A stretch of DNA of 10,347 bases from an uncultured Sutterella sp. (GTDB lineage: Bacteria > Pseudomonadota > Gammaproteobacteria > Burkholderiales > Burkholderiaceae_F), in NCBI GenBank assembly GCA_900754475.1, contig CAAECY010000098.1:1-10347 (forward strand). The letters are read 5' to 3'. The notes under the pieces were generated by a model that did not search any database, was not told where the DNA came from, and saw nothing but the letters and a program-made list of their open reading frames with translations. The first letter of the stretch is position 1, and each line of letters opens with the position of its first letter. Shown here piece after piece: positions 1-5,582 of this stretch. A program made the position numbers and the translations under genes.

Positions 1-25
1 CAAGTTTTTCAGTCTTCGTACTCAT
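1..25 (-). CDS. 5' end of a gene running off the left edge (leaderless?)
   Basis: An ATG at 23-25 on the minus strand opens a frame reading M-S-T-K-T-E-K-L before the window ends, so only about eight codons are visible and no family can be named. The call rests on the promoter just upstream: its -10 (33-38) predicts a transcription start at about position 25-26, on the A of the ATG or one base before it. There is no Shine-Dalgarno sequence, which is consistent with a leaderless mRNA. The DNA here is more AT-rich than the rest of the window, which may mean acquired DNA. The frame could be fortuitous; the sequence left of this window would settle it. Confidence 0.35.
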
Positions 26-26
26 A

Positions 27-40
27 GGTACAATTGTACC
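27..40. promoter_or_regulatory. 14-bp perfect palindrome over the -10, likely operator
   Basis: GGTACAATTGTACC at 27-40 is its own reverse complement. It contains the whole -10 element and ends one base before the ATG at 23-25. A second, odd palindrome (ATTTCG-A-CGAAAT, 44-56) lies in the -35/-10 spacer and touches the -35. Such symmetry on a promoter is typical of a dimeric repressor site, and autoregulation by the gene it drives is a common arrangement. The regulator itself cannot be seen. Confidence 0.45.
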
Positions 41-61
41 ACAATTTCGACGAAATGTCAC
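33..61 (-). promoter_or_regulatory. Strong sigma70-type promoter reading leftwards
   Basis: On the minus strand GTGACA (56-61; five of six match the TTGACA consensus) is separated by exactly 17 bases from TACAAT (33-38), and TGG directly before the -10 supplies an extended -10 (TGn). It would start transcription at about 25-26. It is the best-formed promoter in the window apart from that of the insertion sequence. Confidence 0.6.
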
Positions 62-67
62 TAAAAT

Positions 68-235
68 CTAAGCCGCGTTAATAATGAAGCCAGAAAACCA
101 GAACGTGGCGCTCTCGGAAATCAACCAGGATAGGAGAGCGTCGTTCGATCCGAGGACAAGCAAAGCAATGCCGAGCGCGACGATGGAACCGACGAAGAGC
201 GGGGGCTGAAGTTTGGGAAAGGGTTTCGAAATCAT
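68..235 (-). CDS. Small membrane-protein ORF, probably a truncated N-terminal gene fragment
   Basis: A 55-residue frame runs from an ATG at 233-235 to TAG at 68-70. It begins MISKPF, then KLQPPLFVGS, and continues into a clear hydrophobic helix (about residues 14-28, FVGSIVALGIALLVL), a polar turn and a second hydrophobic, aromatic stretch (about residues 37-52). This reads like the start of a multi-helix transporter that stops abruptly. The PPLF-G-S opening followed by a helix and a W/F-rich stretch faintly recalls BCCT (betaine/choline/carnitine) transporters, but the match is too short to name it. No good Shine-Dalgarno is present (GAG nine bases upstream at best), and strong terminators separate it from ppsR. 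The stop lies next to the AT-rich promoter region at 27-61, so a rearrangement or insertion that cut a longer gene is plausible. It could instead be a genuine small membrane protein or a chance ORF. Confidence 0.35.
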   Translation of the reverse strand: MISKPFPKLQPPLFVGSIVALGIALLVLGSNDALLSWLISESATFWFSGFIINAA

Positions 236-275
236 GACGACGATCTCGGGCGGGGAATGTTGAGGGTCCTTGGAA

Positions 276-314
276 AACGCGCCCGACGCTCAGTGGTTGA
301 GCGTCGAGCGCGTT
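276..314 (-). terminator. Long hairpin terminator behind ppsR (distal)
   Basis: In minus-strand RNA, 298-314 pairs with 276-292 to give a 17-bp stem with a single G-U wobble (positions 283/307) and a 5-base loop (293-297). GCGCGTTTTCC follows, which gives four U of which two are in the stem. It is very stable but its U-tract is short. Confidence 0.6.
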
Positions 315-320
315 GAAAAC

Positions 321-341
321 AAACGACTCGAACGGTCGTTT
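321..341 (-). terminator. Rho-independent terminator behind ppsR (proximal)
   Basis: A 7-bp stem (335-341 with 321-327, AAACGAC/GTCGTTT) with a 7-base loop begins six bases past the ppsR stop. On the minus strand it is followed by GTTTTC. With the hairpin at 276-314 it forms a double stop for the ppsR transcript. Confidence 0.6.
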
Positions 342-347
342 CGTCGA

Positions 348-1187
348 TCAGGCGGTGTGGCCGCGTTCGAGGCCGAGCTCCGACATGATGGTCGCGGAGA
401 TTTCCTCGATCGACTTCGTCGTCGAATTGAGCCAGCGGATGCCTTCGCGCTGCATCAGGCTTTCGGCGTCGAAGATTTCCTGACGGCAGTTTTCGATGCT
501 CGCGTAGCGGCTCCCGGGGCGACGTTCGTTGCGGATTTCGGAGAGGCGTTCGGGCTTGATCGAGAGGCCGAAGAGCTTGGAGCGAAGCGGCAGAAGCGCT
601 TCGGGGAGCGTGCCGCGGTCGAAGTCTTCGGGAATGAGGGGATAGTTGGCGACCTTGAGGCCGAACTGCATCGCGAGAAAGAGCGAGGTCGGGGTCTTGC
701 CCGAGCGCGAAACGCCCACGAGGATCACGTCCGCTTCGTCGAGACCGCGGTTCGTCTGGCCGTCGTCGTGCTGCAGGGTGTAGTCGATCGCGGCAATGCG
801 GCGGTTGTACTTTTCGTCGTCGCGGATGCGGTGCGTGCGCCCGATGCTGTGGGCGCTCTTCATGCCGAGCTCCGTTTCGAGCGGACCGACGAACTTGCGG
901 AAGAGGTCGATGATGTGGCCCGAGACGTGCTCGTTGAAGCAGCGCATCACGTCGGGGTCGACGAAGGTCGTGAAAATGATCGGGCGAACGCCGCGTTCTT
1001 TTTCAACGGAATTGATCCGACGGGCGGTATCGAGCGCCTTCTCGACCGTGTTGACGAAGGGAAGGCGGGTCTGCTGATAGGAAAGATCGAACTGCGCGAG
1101 AATCGCGTGCGCGAGCGTTTCGGCGGTAATGGCGGTGCCGTCGCTCACGATGAATACCGGCCGGGTGGGCGAAGTCGTTTCGGTCAT
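348..1187 (-). CDS. ppsR: PEP synthase regulatory protein (bifunctional kinase/pyrophosphorylase)
   Basis: Cytoplasmic DUF299-family enzyme that controls phosphoenolpyruvate synthase. It phosphorylates the regulatory threonine of PpsA using ADP as donor (inactivation) and removes the phosphate by Pi-dependent phosphorolysis that yields pyrophosphate (reactivation). The 279-residue length is normal for the family. Visible hallmarks are the N-terminal VFIVSDGTAITAETL segment (residues 11-25), the HSIGRTHR segment (113-120), and the P-loop GVSRSGKT (158-165) followed by PTSLFLA and the NYPLIPED segment (181-188). The start at 1187 places the VSDGT motif at the usual distance from the N-terminus. 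There is no recognisable Shine-Dalgarno; a hairpin (1197-1215) occupies that region. Its target ppsA lies divergently 1.2 kb away and carries the matching Thr419. The torD-like gene is upstream on the same strand, 125 bp away, so co-transcription is possible, but a -10-like element (1243-1248) suggests a separate promoter. Two terminators follow. Confidence 0.95.
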   Translation of the reverse strand: MTETTSPTRPVFIVSDGTAITAETLAHAILAQFDLSYQQTRLPFVNTVEKALDTARRINSVEKERGVRPIIFTTFVDPDVMRCFNEHVSGHIIDLFRKFVGPLETELGMKSAHSIGRTHRIRDDEKYNRRIAAIDYTLQHDDGQTNRGLDEADVILVGVSRSGKTPTSLFLAMQFGLKVANYPLIPEDFDRGTLPEALLPLRSKLFGLSIKPERLSEIRNERRPGSRYASIENCRQEIFDAESLMQREGIRWLNSTTKSIEEISATIMSELGLERGHTA

Positions 1188-1196
1188 GAGTAAGAG

Positions 1197-1215
1197 GCCG
1201 GAAGAAGCTTCCGGC
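1197..1215 (-). promoter_or_regulatory. Hairpin just upstream of the ppsR start
   Basis: GCCGGAAG (1197-1204) and CTTCCGGC (1208-1215) form a perfect 8-bp stem with a 3-base loop. It begins nine bases before the ppsR ATG, where a ribosome binding site would lie, and no purine-rich Shine-Dalgarno is visible there. It has no U-tract on either strand, so it does not look like a terminator. It may tune ppsR translation; this is inference. Confidence 0.4.
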
Positions 1216-1242
1216 GCTTTCGGGTTAATTGCGGTGCGGCGT

Positions 1243-1248
1243 ATTCTA
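1243..1248 (-). promoter_or_regulatory. Putative -10 element of ppsR
   Basis: TAGAAT on the minus strand (1248 to 1243) lies 55 bases before the ppsR ATG, in the gap behind torD. No convincing -35 is found at 16-18 bases. Support comes mainly from similar TAGAAT/TACAAT elements ahead of torD, ppsA and the nfeD-like gene. Confidence 0.4.
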
Positions 1249-1284
1249 ACAAGGCCTCCGTCGGGAAGCCTTGGAGAAAGGACG

Positions 1285-1306
1285 GGCTTTCGACTTTCTG
1301 AAAGCC
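1285..1306 (-). terminator. Weak hairpin after the torD-like gene
   Basis: GGCTTTC (1285-1291) and GAAAGCC (1300-1306) form a 7-bp stem with an 8-base loop six bases after the torD-like stop codon. On the minus strand it is followed by CGTCCTTTC, a poor U-tract, so at best it terminates partially and may let transcription continue into ppsR. Confidence 0.3.
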
Positions 1307-1312
1307 TCGTTC

Positions 1313-1894
1313 TCAGTAGCTCTTCGCTTCGCGAAGCGACGCTTCGATTTCGCAGATCGTTTCAAGGAGCGTCGCGGCGTCGCGGAAAAAGACCGCTTCG
1401 GAGCGACCGCGAATCGCCTCAACCAAGGCCGGGAGCCATTTCCCGGGGTGCCGATCGAAGAAGCGTTCCGCCGCATCGGGGTCTTCGCGCAGGAGCAAAA
1501 CCGCCATGAAGCCGCAGAGCATGCCGAGGTGATCTTCGGGAACGCCGAGTTCGTCCGTGACGGCGAGATCCGCCTTCAGGTATTCGAGGCGGCACGTGGC
1601 GCGGGGATCTTCGCCCGTCTTCGGCCAGTCGCTCTCAAGAAGCGACACGGGACCTCCTTCGCCGAAAAGCGTCTCGTACTCGGCCTGCACGGCTTCGGCC
1701 GTCGGGAGGGGCTTTTCGCGCAGCGAGTCGAGCGTCGCGGTGGGCATTCCCACTTCGCCCGCGAGGGCCGCGGTGACCTTCACGGCGTCCGCCCAGCGTT
1801 CGAGGACGCCCGCGGCGTCGGGACGAATGAAAAGGGCGGCAAGGGCGTCGAAAACCGACTGACGGGCATAGTTTTCTAGTCGCGGCGTGGCCAT
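1313..1894 (-). CDS. TorD/DmsD-family molybdoenzyme assembly chaperone
   Basis: A 193-residue, all-helical cytoplasmic protein of the TorD/DmsD/NarJ redox-enzyme maturation family. These chaperones bind the twin-arginine leader or apoprotein of a molybdopterin oxidoreductase and hold it back until the cofactor is loaded. Two family signatures are visible: EYETLF (residues 72-77) with GPVSLLES (81-88), and the PEDHLGMLCGFMAVLL segment (119-134). The chosen start (1894) follows GGAGG at a spacing of about 11 bases and begins MATPRLENYA, as expected for helix 1. A further in-frame ATG at 1993 would add 33 Arg/Pro-rich residues of low complexity and is less likely. No molybdoenzyme lies in the window, so this is an orphan copy. 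It is followed on the same strand by ppsR. Which enzyme it serves cannot be told, and the exact subfamily (TorD, DmsD or NarJ) is open. Confidence 0.8.
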   Translation of the reverse strand: MATPRLENYARQSVFDALAALFIRPDAAGVLERWADAVKVTAALAGEVGMPTATLDSLREKPLPTAEAVQAEYETLFGEGGPVSLLESDWPKTGEDPRATCRLEYLKADLAVTDELGVPEDHLGMLCGFMAVLLLREDPDAAERFFDRHPGKWLPALVEAIRGRSEAVFFRDAATLLETICEIEASLREAKSY

Positions 1895-1999
1895 GACGTG
1901 AGGGTCCTCCGGGTGTGGTCGCTTGGGGTGTCGCAAAAAGGATCGGCAGCGCACCGCACCCGCATTCGTGCGGGGCCGGGGGCGAGCCGACATCGGTCC

Positions 2000-2005
2000 A
2001 TTCTA
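2000..2005 (-). promoter_or_regulatory. Putative -10 element of the torD-like gene
   Basis: TAGAAT on the minus strand (2005 to 2000), about 105 bases before the chosen torD-like start. No -35 of quality is seen at 16-18 bases. The call relies on the motif recurring ahead of neighbouring genes. Confidence 0.3.
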
Positions 2006-2296
2006 GCGAAAGGAAAACCTCGCGCCGCGGGTCCCGAAAGCCCTTTTCGCGGGGCGTGCGACGGTCGGTGCGAAGCGACCGGAAGGTCGGATTCGAAAGC
2101 GCTTCGCTTTCCGAGAGTTTTCAAGCAAGAGACGCCTATACGGAAAGCGTTTCCGATCGAATACTTCTAAGGGAAAACCAGTATTTCGGGCGCGATCGAA
2201 GGAAAAATCGCGGAAAAAGCGGCAAAAAACCGCTTTGAGGCCGTCGGAAAGCCCTCGGGCGGCGCCGAGCGGGCCACATGTCGCACTCTTTGTGGT

Positions 2297-2302
2297 TACA
2301 AT
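2297..2302 (+). promoter_or_regulatory. Putative -10 element of ppsA
   Basis: TACAAT lies 50 bases before the ppsA ATG, so transcription would start at about 2309 with a leader of roughly 44 bases. The matching -35 position (about 2274-2279, CCACAT) is poor, so an activator or an alternative promoter is possible. Confidence 0.4.
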
Positions 2303-2352
2303 CCCCTCCGATTGAGCAACAACCCGTTCTCACGGGATCAAAGGACTACACA

Positions 2353-4728
2353 ATGGTACAGGGTCGTTACGTATTTCCCTTTAGTCAGCTTCGCATGACG
2401 GACGTGGACCGAGTGGGCGGCAAGAACGCCTCGCTCGGCGAACTCTTGAGCCAGTTGACGAGCGCGGGCATCCGTGTTCCCGACGGCTTCGCGACGACGG
2501 CCGAAGCGTTCCGCCTCTTCCTTCGCGAAGGCGGCCTTGAGGAACGTATTCACGAACGCCTCGCCCACCTCGACGTCGACGACGTGAAGGCCCTGGCGGC
2601 CGCCGGCGCGGAAATCCGCGGCTGGATCGAAGCGGCCCCGTTCCCGGCCGAACTCGAACGCGAAATCCGCGAATTCTACGATTGGCTCAAGGACGGTCAG
2701 GAAGAAATCTCCGTCGCCGTTCGTTCCTCGGCCACGGCCGAAGACCTGCCCGACGCCTCGTTCGCCGGTCAGCAGGAAACGGTCCTCAACGTGGTCGGCA
2801 TCGACGCGGTTCTGCACCGCATGAAGGAAGTGTTCGCGTCGCTCTACAACGACCGCGCCATCTCCTACCGCGTTCACAAGGGCTTCACCCACGCCGAAGT
2901 GGCTCTTTCCGCCGGCGTGCAGCGCATGTGCCGCTCCGACCGCGGCGCCGCGGGCGTGATGTTCACGCTCGACACGGAATCGGGCTTCGACCAGGTGGTC
3001 TTCATCACCGCTTCCTACGGTCTCGGCGAAACGGTCGTTCAGGGTGCCGTCAACCCCGACGAATTCTACGTTCACAAGCCCATGCTCGACGCGGGCAAGT
3101 TCCCGATCATCCGTAAGACGCTCGGCTCGAAGTTGATCAAGATGGAATTCGAACCGAAGAGCGCCACGGGCCGCACGGTTCGCACGGTCGACGTCTCGGC
3201 CGAAGACCGTCGTCGCTTCGCCATCACCGACGAAGACGTGATCGAACTCGCGAAGTTCGCCCGCATCATTGAAAAGCACTACGGCCGTCCCATGGACATC
3301 GAATGGGGCAAGGACGGCATCGACGGCAAGATCTACATCCTGCAGGCTCGTCCCGAAACGGTGAAGTCGCAGCAGTCCGCCGCCGACGTGCAGCTCCGCT
3401 ACTCCCTGAAGGAAAAGGGTCGTCTCCTCGCCCAGGGTCGCGCCATCGGTCAGAAGATCGGTCAGGGTACGGTTCGCATCGTTGAAAGCGCCGCCGAAAT
3501 GGATCGCGTTCAGGCGGGCGACGTGCTCGTCACGGACATGACCGACCCCAACTGGGAACCCGTGATGAAGAAGGCTGCGGCCATCGTCACGAACCGCGGC
3601 GGTCGTACCTGCCACGCCGCCATCATCGCGCGCGAACTCGGCATTCCCGCCGTCGTCGGCTGCGGCGACGCCACGGACCGCCTGATGGAAGGCGACGAAG
3701 TCACGGTCTCCTGCGCCGAAGGCGACACGGGCAACATCTACGAAGGGCGTCTCGCCGTTGCGGTCGAAGAAGTTCGCCGCGGCGCGCTCCCCGAAGTGCC
3801 CGTCAAGATCATGATGAACGTCGGCAACCCGCAGCTCGCGTTCGAGTTCCAGTCGATCCCGAACAAGGGCGTGGGCCTTGCTCGCCTTGAGTTCATCATC
3901 AACAACAACATCGGTCTGCACCCGAAGGCGATCCTCGAGTACCCGAACATCCCGAGCGAACTGCGCGATGCGGTCGAACGCCTCTCCGCGGGCTACGAGT
4001 CGCCCAAGGCCTTCTTCGAACGCAAGATCGCCGAAGGCGTCGCCACGATCGCGGCCGCTTTCTGGCCGAAGAAGGTGATCGTTCGTCTCTCCGACTTCAA
4101 GTCGAACGAATACCGTAAGCTTATCGGCGGCGAACACTACGAACCGGTCGAAGAAAACCCGATGCTCGGCTTCCGCGGTGCGTCGCGCTACATCTCGAAC
4201 CAGTTCGCCGAATGCTTCGCCATGGAATGCCGTGCGATGAAGTTCGTCCGCGACGAAATGGGTCTCACGAACGTCGAACTCATGATCCCGTTCGTTCGTA
4301 CGGTCGACGAAGCCCGCCGCACGACGGAAATCATGGCCGAACACGGTCTGAAGCGCGGCGTCAACGGCCTGCGCCTCAACATGATGTGCGAAATCCCGAG
4401 CAACGCCGTTCTCGCCGACCAGTTCCTCGAATACTTCGACGGCTTCTCGATCGGCTCGAACGACATGACGCAGCTCGCGCTCGGTCTCGACCGCGACTCC
4501 GGTCTCGTGGCCGCCTCGTTCGACGAACGCAACGATGCCGTGAAGGCTCTGCTCTCGATGGCCATCAAGGCCTGCCGTGCTCAGGGCAAGTACGTCGGCA
4601 TCTGCGGTCAGGGCCCGTCCGACCACGCCGACTTTGCTCAGTGGCTGATGGACGAAGGGATCGAATCGATCTCGCTCAACCCCGACACGGTGGTCGACAC
4701 CTGGCGTCGTCTCGCCAACCGCCGCTGA
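2353..4728 (+). CDS. ppsA: Phosphoenolpyruvate synthase
   Basis: Converts pyruvate, ATP and water to phosphoenolpyruvate, AMP and phosphate, the entry step of gluconeogenesis from pyruvate or lactate; cytoplasmic. The 791 residues equal the usual length (E. coli 792). Domains in order: N-terminal ATP-grasp-like domain with VGGKNASLGE (21-30) and VRSSATAEDLPDASFAG (about 123-139); the swivelling phosphohistidine domain with GGRTCHAAIIARELGIPAVVG (about 416-436), where His421 carries the phosphate and Thr419 is the PpsR target; and the C-terminal PEP/pyruvate-binding barrel with GVGLARLEF (506-514), SIGSNDMTQL (699-708) and GICGQGPSDH (749-758), whose Cys751 is the expected acid/base. The start at 2353 is chosen because AAAGGA sits seven bases upstream and the protein then begins as in homologues; an earlier ATG at 2278 would add 25 unrelated residues. 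Codon use is strongly biased (Glu nearly always GAA, Lys nearly always AAG), suggesting high expression. The gene is monocistronic, with a terminator at 4792-4837. Regulation by the divergent ppsR is expected. Confidence 0.97.
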   Translation: MVQGRYVFPFSQLRMTDVDRVGGKNASLGELLSQLTSAGIRVPDGFATTAEAFRLFLREGGLEERIHERLAHLDVDDVKALAAAGAEIRGWIEAAPFPAELEREIREFYDWLKDGQEEISVAVRSSATAEDLPDASFAGQQETVLNVVGIDAVLHRMKEVFASLYNDRAISYRVHKGFTHAEVALSAGVQRMCRSDRGAAGVMFTLDTESGFDQVVFITASYGLGETVVQGAVNPDEFYVHKPMLDAGKFPIIRKTLGSKLIKMEFEPKSATGRTVRTVDVSAEDRRRFAITDEDVIELAKFARIIEKHYGRPMDIEWGKDGIDGKIYILQARPETVKSQQSAADVQLRYSLKEKGRLLAQGRAIGQKIGQGTVRIVESAAEMDRVQAGDVLVTDMTDPNWEPVMKKAAAIVTNRGGRTCHAAIIARELGIPAVVGCGDATDRLMEGDEVTVSCAEGDTGNIYEGRLAVAVEEVRRGALPEVPVKIMMNVGNPQLAFEFQSIPNKGVGLARLEFIINNNIGLHPKAILEYPNIPSELRDAVERLSAGYESPKAFFERKIAEGVATIAAAFWPKKVIVRLSDFKSNEYRKLIGGEHYEPVEENPMLGFRGASRYISNQFAECFAMECRAMKFVRDEMGLTNVELMIPFVRTVDEARRTTEIMAEHGLKRGVNGLRLNMMCEIPSNAVLADQFLEYFDGFSIGSNDMTQLALGLDRDSGLVAASFDERNDAVKALLSMAIKACRAQGKYVGICGQGPSDHADFAQWLMDEGIESISLNPDTVVDTWRRLANRR

Positions 4729-4791
4729 GTTTCGACTCGCGCGAGTGAGGGGCCTTGCGGCTTGACGCCGTAAGATCCGATCAAACGGAAC

Positions 4792-4837
4792 AAACGGTCC
4801 GAATTCCCGAGAACGGAGTTCGGACCGTTTTGTTTTG
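4792..4837 (+). terminator. Rho-independent terminator of ppsA
   Basis: AAACGGTCCGAA (4792-4803) pairs perfectly with TTCGGACCGTTT (4819-4830). The 15-base loop can extend the stem by four more pairs (4804-4807 with 4815-4818), leaving a 7-base loop. TTTTGTTTTG follows directly. This is a strong, canonical terminator. Confidence 0.92.
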
Positions 4838-4895
4838 TCACATTCCGCCTCCCGAACCCGCTTCCACCCCCGACGATTCGACCTCCGTCAGCGGG

Positions 4896-4901
4896 TAGAA
4901 T
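4896..4901 (+). promoter_or_regulatory. Putative -10 element of the nfeD-qmcA unit
   Basis: GGGTAGAATGCG places a TAGAAT at 4896-4901, about 187 bases before the nfeD-like start and just downstream of the ppsA terminator. No clear -35 is seen. It would give a long leader containing the tandem repeats and the hairpin at 5037-5055. Confidence 0.35.
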
Positions 4902-5000
4902 GCGAAAAAGCACTCGGAAAACATGCGGACGAAGGCGGGACCTTCCGGTCCTTACGGCCCTTCCGGCTCTCAACCGCGTGGAACACTACCGAACATTCCG

Positions 5001-5030
5001 AACCTATCGAATCCGATCGAATCCGATCGG
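5001..5030. repeat. Imperfect 10-bp tandem repeat
   Basis: Three 10-base units: AACCTATCGA (5001-5010), ATCCGATCGA (5011-5020) and ATCCGATCGG (5021-5030). The last two differ at one base. The period is close to one DNA helix turn. It lies in the presumed leader of the nfeD-like gene, and each unit contains TCG-rich near-palindromic sequence (CGATCG). Confidence 0.6.
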
Positions 5031-5036
5031 TTTTGC

Positions 5037-5055
5037 GGGGCGCGTAGAGCGCCCC
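5037..5055 (+). promoter_or_regulatory. GC-rich hairpin ahead of the nfeD-like gene
   Basis: GGGGCGC (5037-5043) and GCGCCCC (5049-5055) form a perfect 7-bp stem with loop GTAGA, about 20 bases before the GGGGA ribosome binding site. It has no U-tract on either strand, so it is more likely a leader structure than a terminator. Confidence 0.4.
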
Positions 5056-5087
5056 TCGGCCGAACGCTCTTTCCCGGGGAAATTGCC

Positions 5088-5516
5088 ATGCTCGTTTCCG
5101 GAACCGTACTCTGGTGCGTCGTCGCGCTTCTCGTCGTCGGCGCTGAAATGTTTGCGGGTACCGTCTATCTGCTCGCGGTGGCGGCGGGCGCCGCGGTGGC
5201 GGCCCTTCTGTCCTTCTTCGACTTCTCCTTTTCCGCGGAACTTTTCGGCTGCGGCGTCACGACCGTGCTCGGCGCCGTCGCCGTGCGCTCGATTCGCCGT
5301 CGCATGCCCGAAGGGGAAGCCGAGGCGATTCAAAAGCTCGACGTCGGGCAGCGGGTCTTCGTCGAGGCCGTGCGTCGCGACGGAACGAGCGACGTGCGCT
5401 ACCGGGGCGCCCCCTGGCGTGCCCGGGCCGAATCGGGAGCGCTTTCGCGCGGCACGTGGACGATCGTGCGCGTCGACGGGGCGGAGCTCGTTTTGGGCGA
5501 GCGCGTCTCCGACTAA
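5088..5516 (+). CDS. NfeD-like membrane protein (short YbbJ type)
   Basis: A 142-residue inner-membrane protein of the short NfeD class. Hydrophobic segments at about residues 4-23, 25-43 and 49-66 form the membrane part, followed by RRR and a soluble beta-rich C-terminal domain (about 80-140) of the NfeD/OB-fold kind: LDVGQRVFVEAV, then RYRGAPWRARAESG, then GTWTIVRVDGAELVLG. The short class lacks the ClpP-like serine protease domain of long NfeD proteins and is typically encoded beside an SPFH protein, as here: the qmcA-like gene starts 66 bp later. Such pairs are thought to organise membrane microdomains or help membrane-protein quality control. The start at 5088 is chosen because GGGGA lies seven bases upstream and the first helix follows at once; the frame extends upstream to 4923 but codes for low-complexity sequence. 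Confidence 0.88.
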   Translation: MLVSGTVLWCVVALLVVGAEMFAGTVYLLAVAAGAAVAALLSFFDFSFSAELFGCGVTTVLGAVAVRSIRRRMPEGEAEAIQKLDVGQRVFVEAVRRDGTSDVRYRGAPWRARAESGALSRGTWTIVRVDGAELVLGERVSD

Positions 5517-5582
5517 CCGTTTTCCGGGGCGAAGCGGTCGAGAGGGCCGGGTCGTTCTCAATCTTGCCTTTGGGGGATAACA

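Larger units (their letters stand above)
1895..2352. other. Divergent intergenic region between torD-like and ppsA (458 bp)
   Basis: No gene is supported here. It holds -10-like elements facing left (2000-2005) and right (2297-2302) and several hairpins. GAAAGCG/CGCTTTC forms one at 2095-2111 (3-base loop). AAAGCGG/CCGCTTT forms another at 2216-2236 (7-base A-rich loop); on the minus strand the latter runs into TTTTTCC and resembles a terminator facing torD. Runs of A between about 2170 and 2230 make this the most AT-biased stretch of the gap. These would give ppsA a 5' leader with room for regulation, but I recognise no riboswitch. Confidence 0.5.
4729..5087. other. Intergenic region between ppsA and the nfeD-like gene (359 bp)
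   Basis: No gene is supported. In order it holds a 12-bp perfect palindrome ACTCGCGCGAGT (4735-4746), a hairpin with an 8-bp stem (4754-4761 with 4767-4774, loop TTGAC), the ppsA terminator (4792-4837), a -10-like TAGAAT (4896-4901), tandem 10-bp repeats (5001-5030) and a hairpin (5037-5055). A frame open from 4923 into the nfeD-like gene gives a low-complexity Pro/Gly/Arg-rich extension that I do not regard as coding. Confidence 0.6.

Noticed and set aside
270..1193. A 307-codon frame on the plus strand opposite ppsR
   Set aside because: Its sequence is rich in Arg, Ala, Val and Glu with no motifs; it is an antisense shadow of ppsR.
1895..1993. 33-residue N-terminal extension of the TorD-like protein
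   Set aside because: It is Arg/Pro-rich low-complexity sequence; GGAGG before the ATG at 1894 and the family's usual N-terminus favour the shorter form.
2278..2352. N-terminal extension of ppsA from an upstream ATG
   Set aside because: The 25 extra residues are unlike PpsA. The -10-like TACAAT (2297-2302) falls inside them, and a good ribosome site precedes the ATG at 2353, which also restores the standard numbering of Thr419 and His421.
2338..4626. A 762-codon open frame antisense to ppsA
   Set aside because: It mirrors the highly biased GC-rich codons of ppsA, has no family motifs, and ppsA on the other strand is unmistakable.
4923..5087. 55-residue extension of the NfeD-like protein
   Set aside because: It translates the tandem repeats and leader hairpin as low-complexity sequence; the ATG at 5088 has a ribosome site and begins the first membrane helix.
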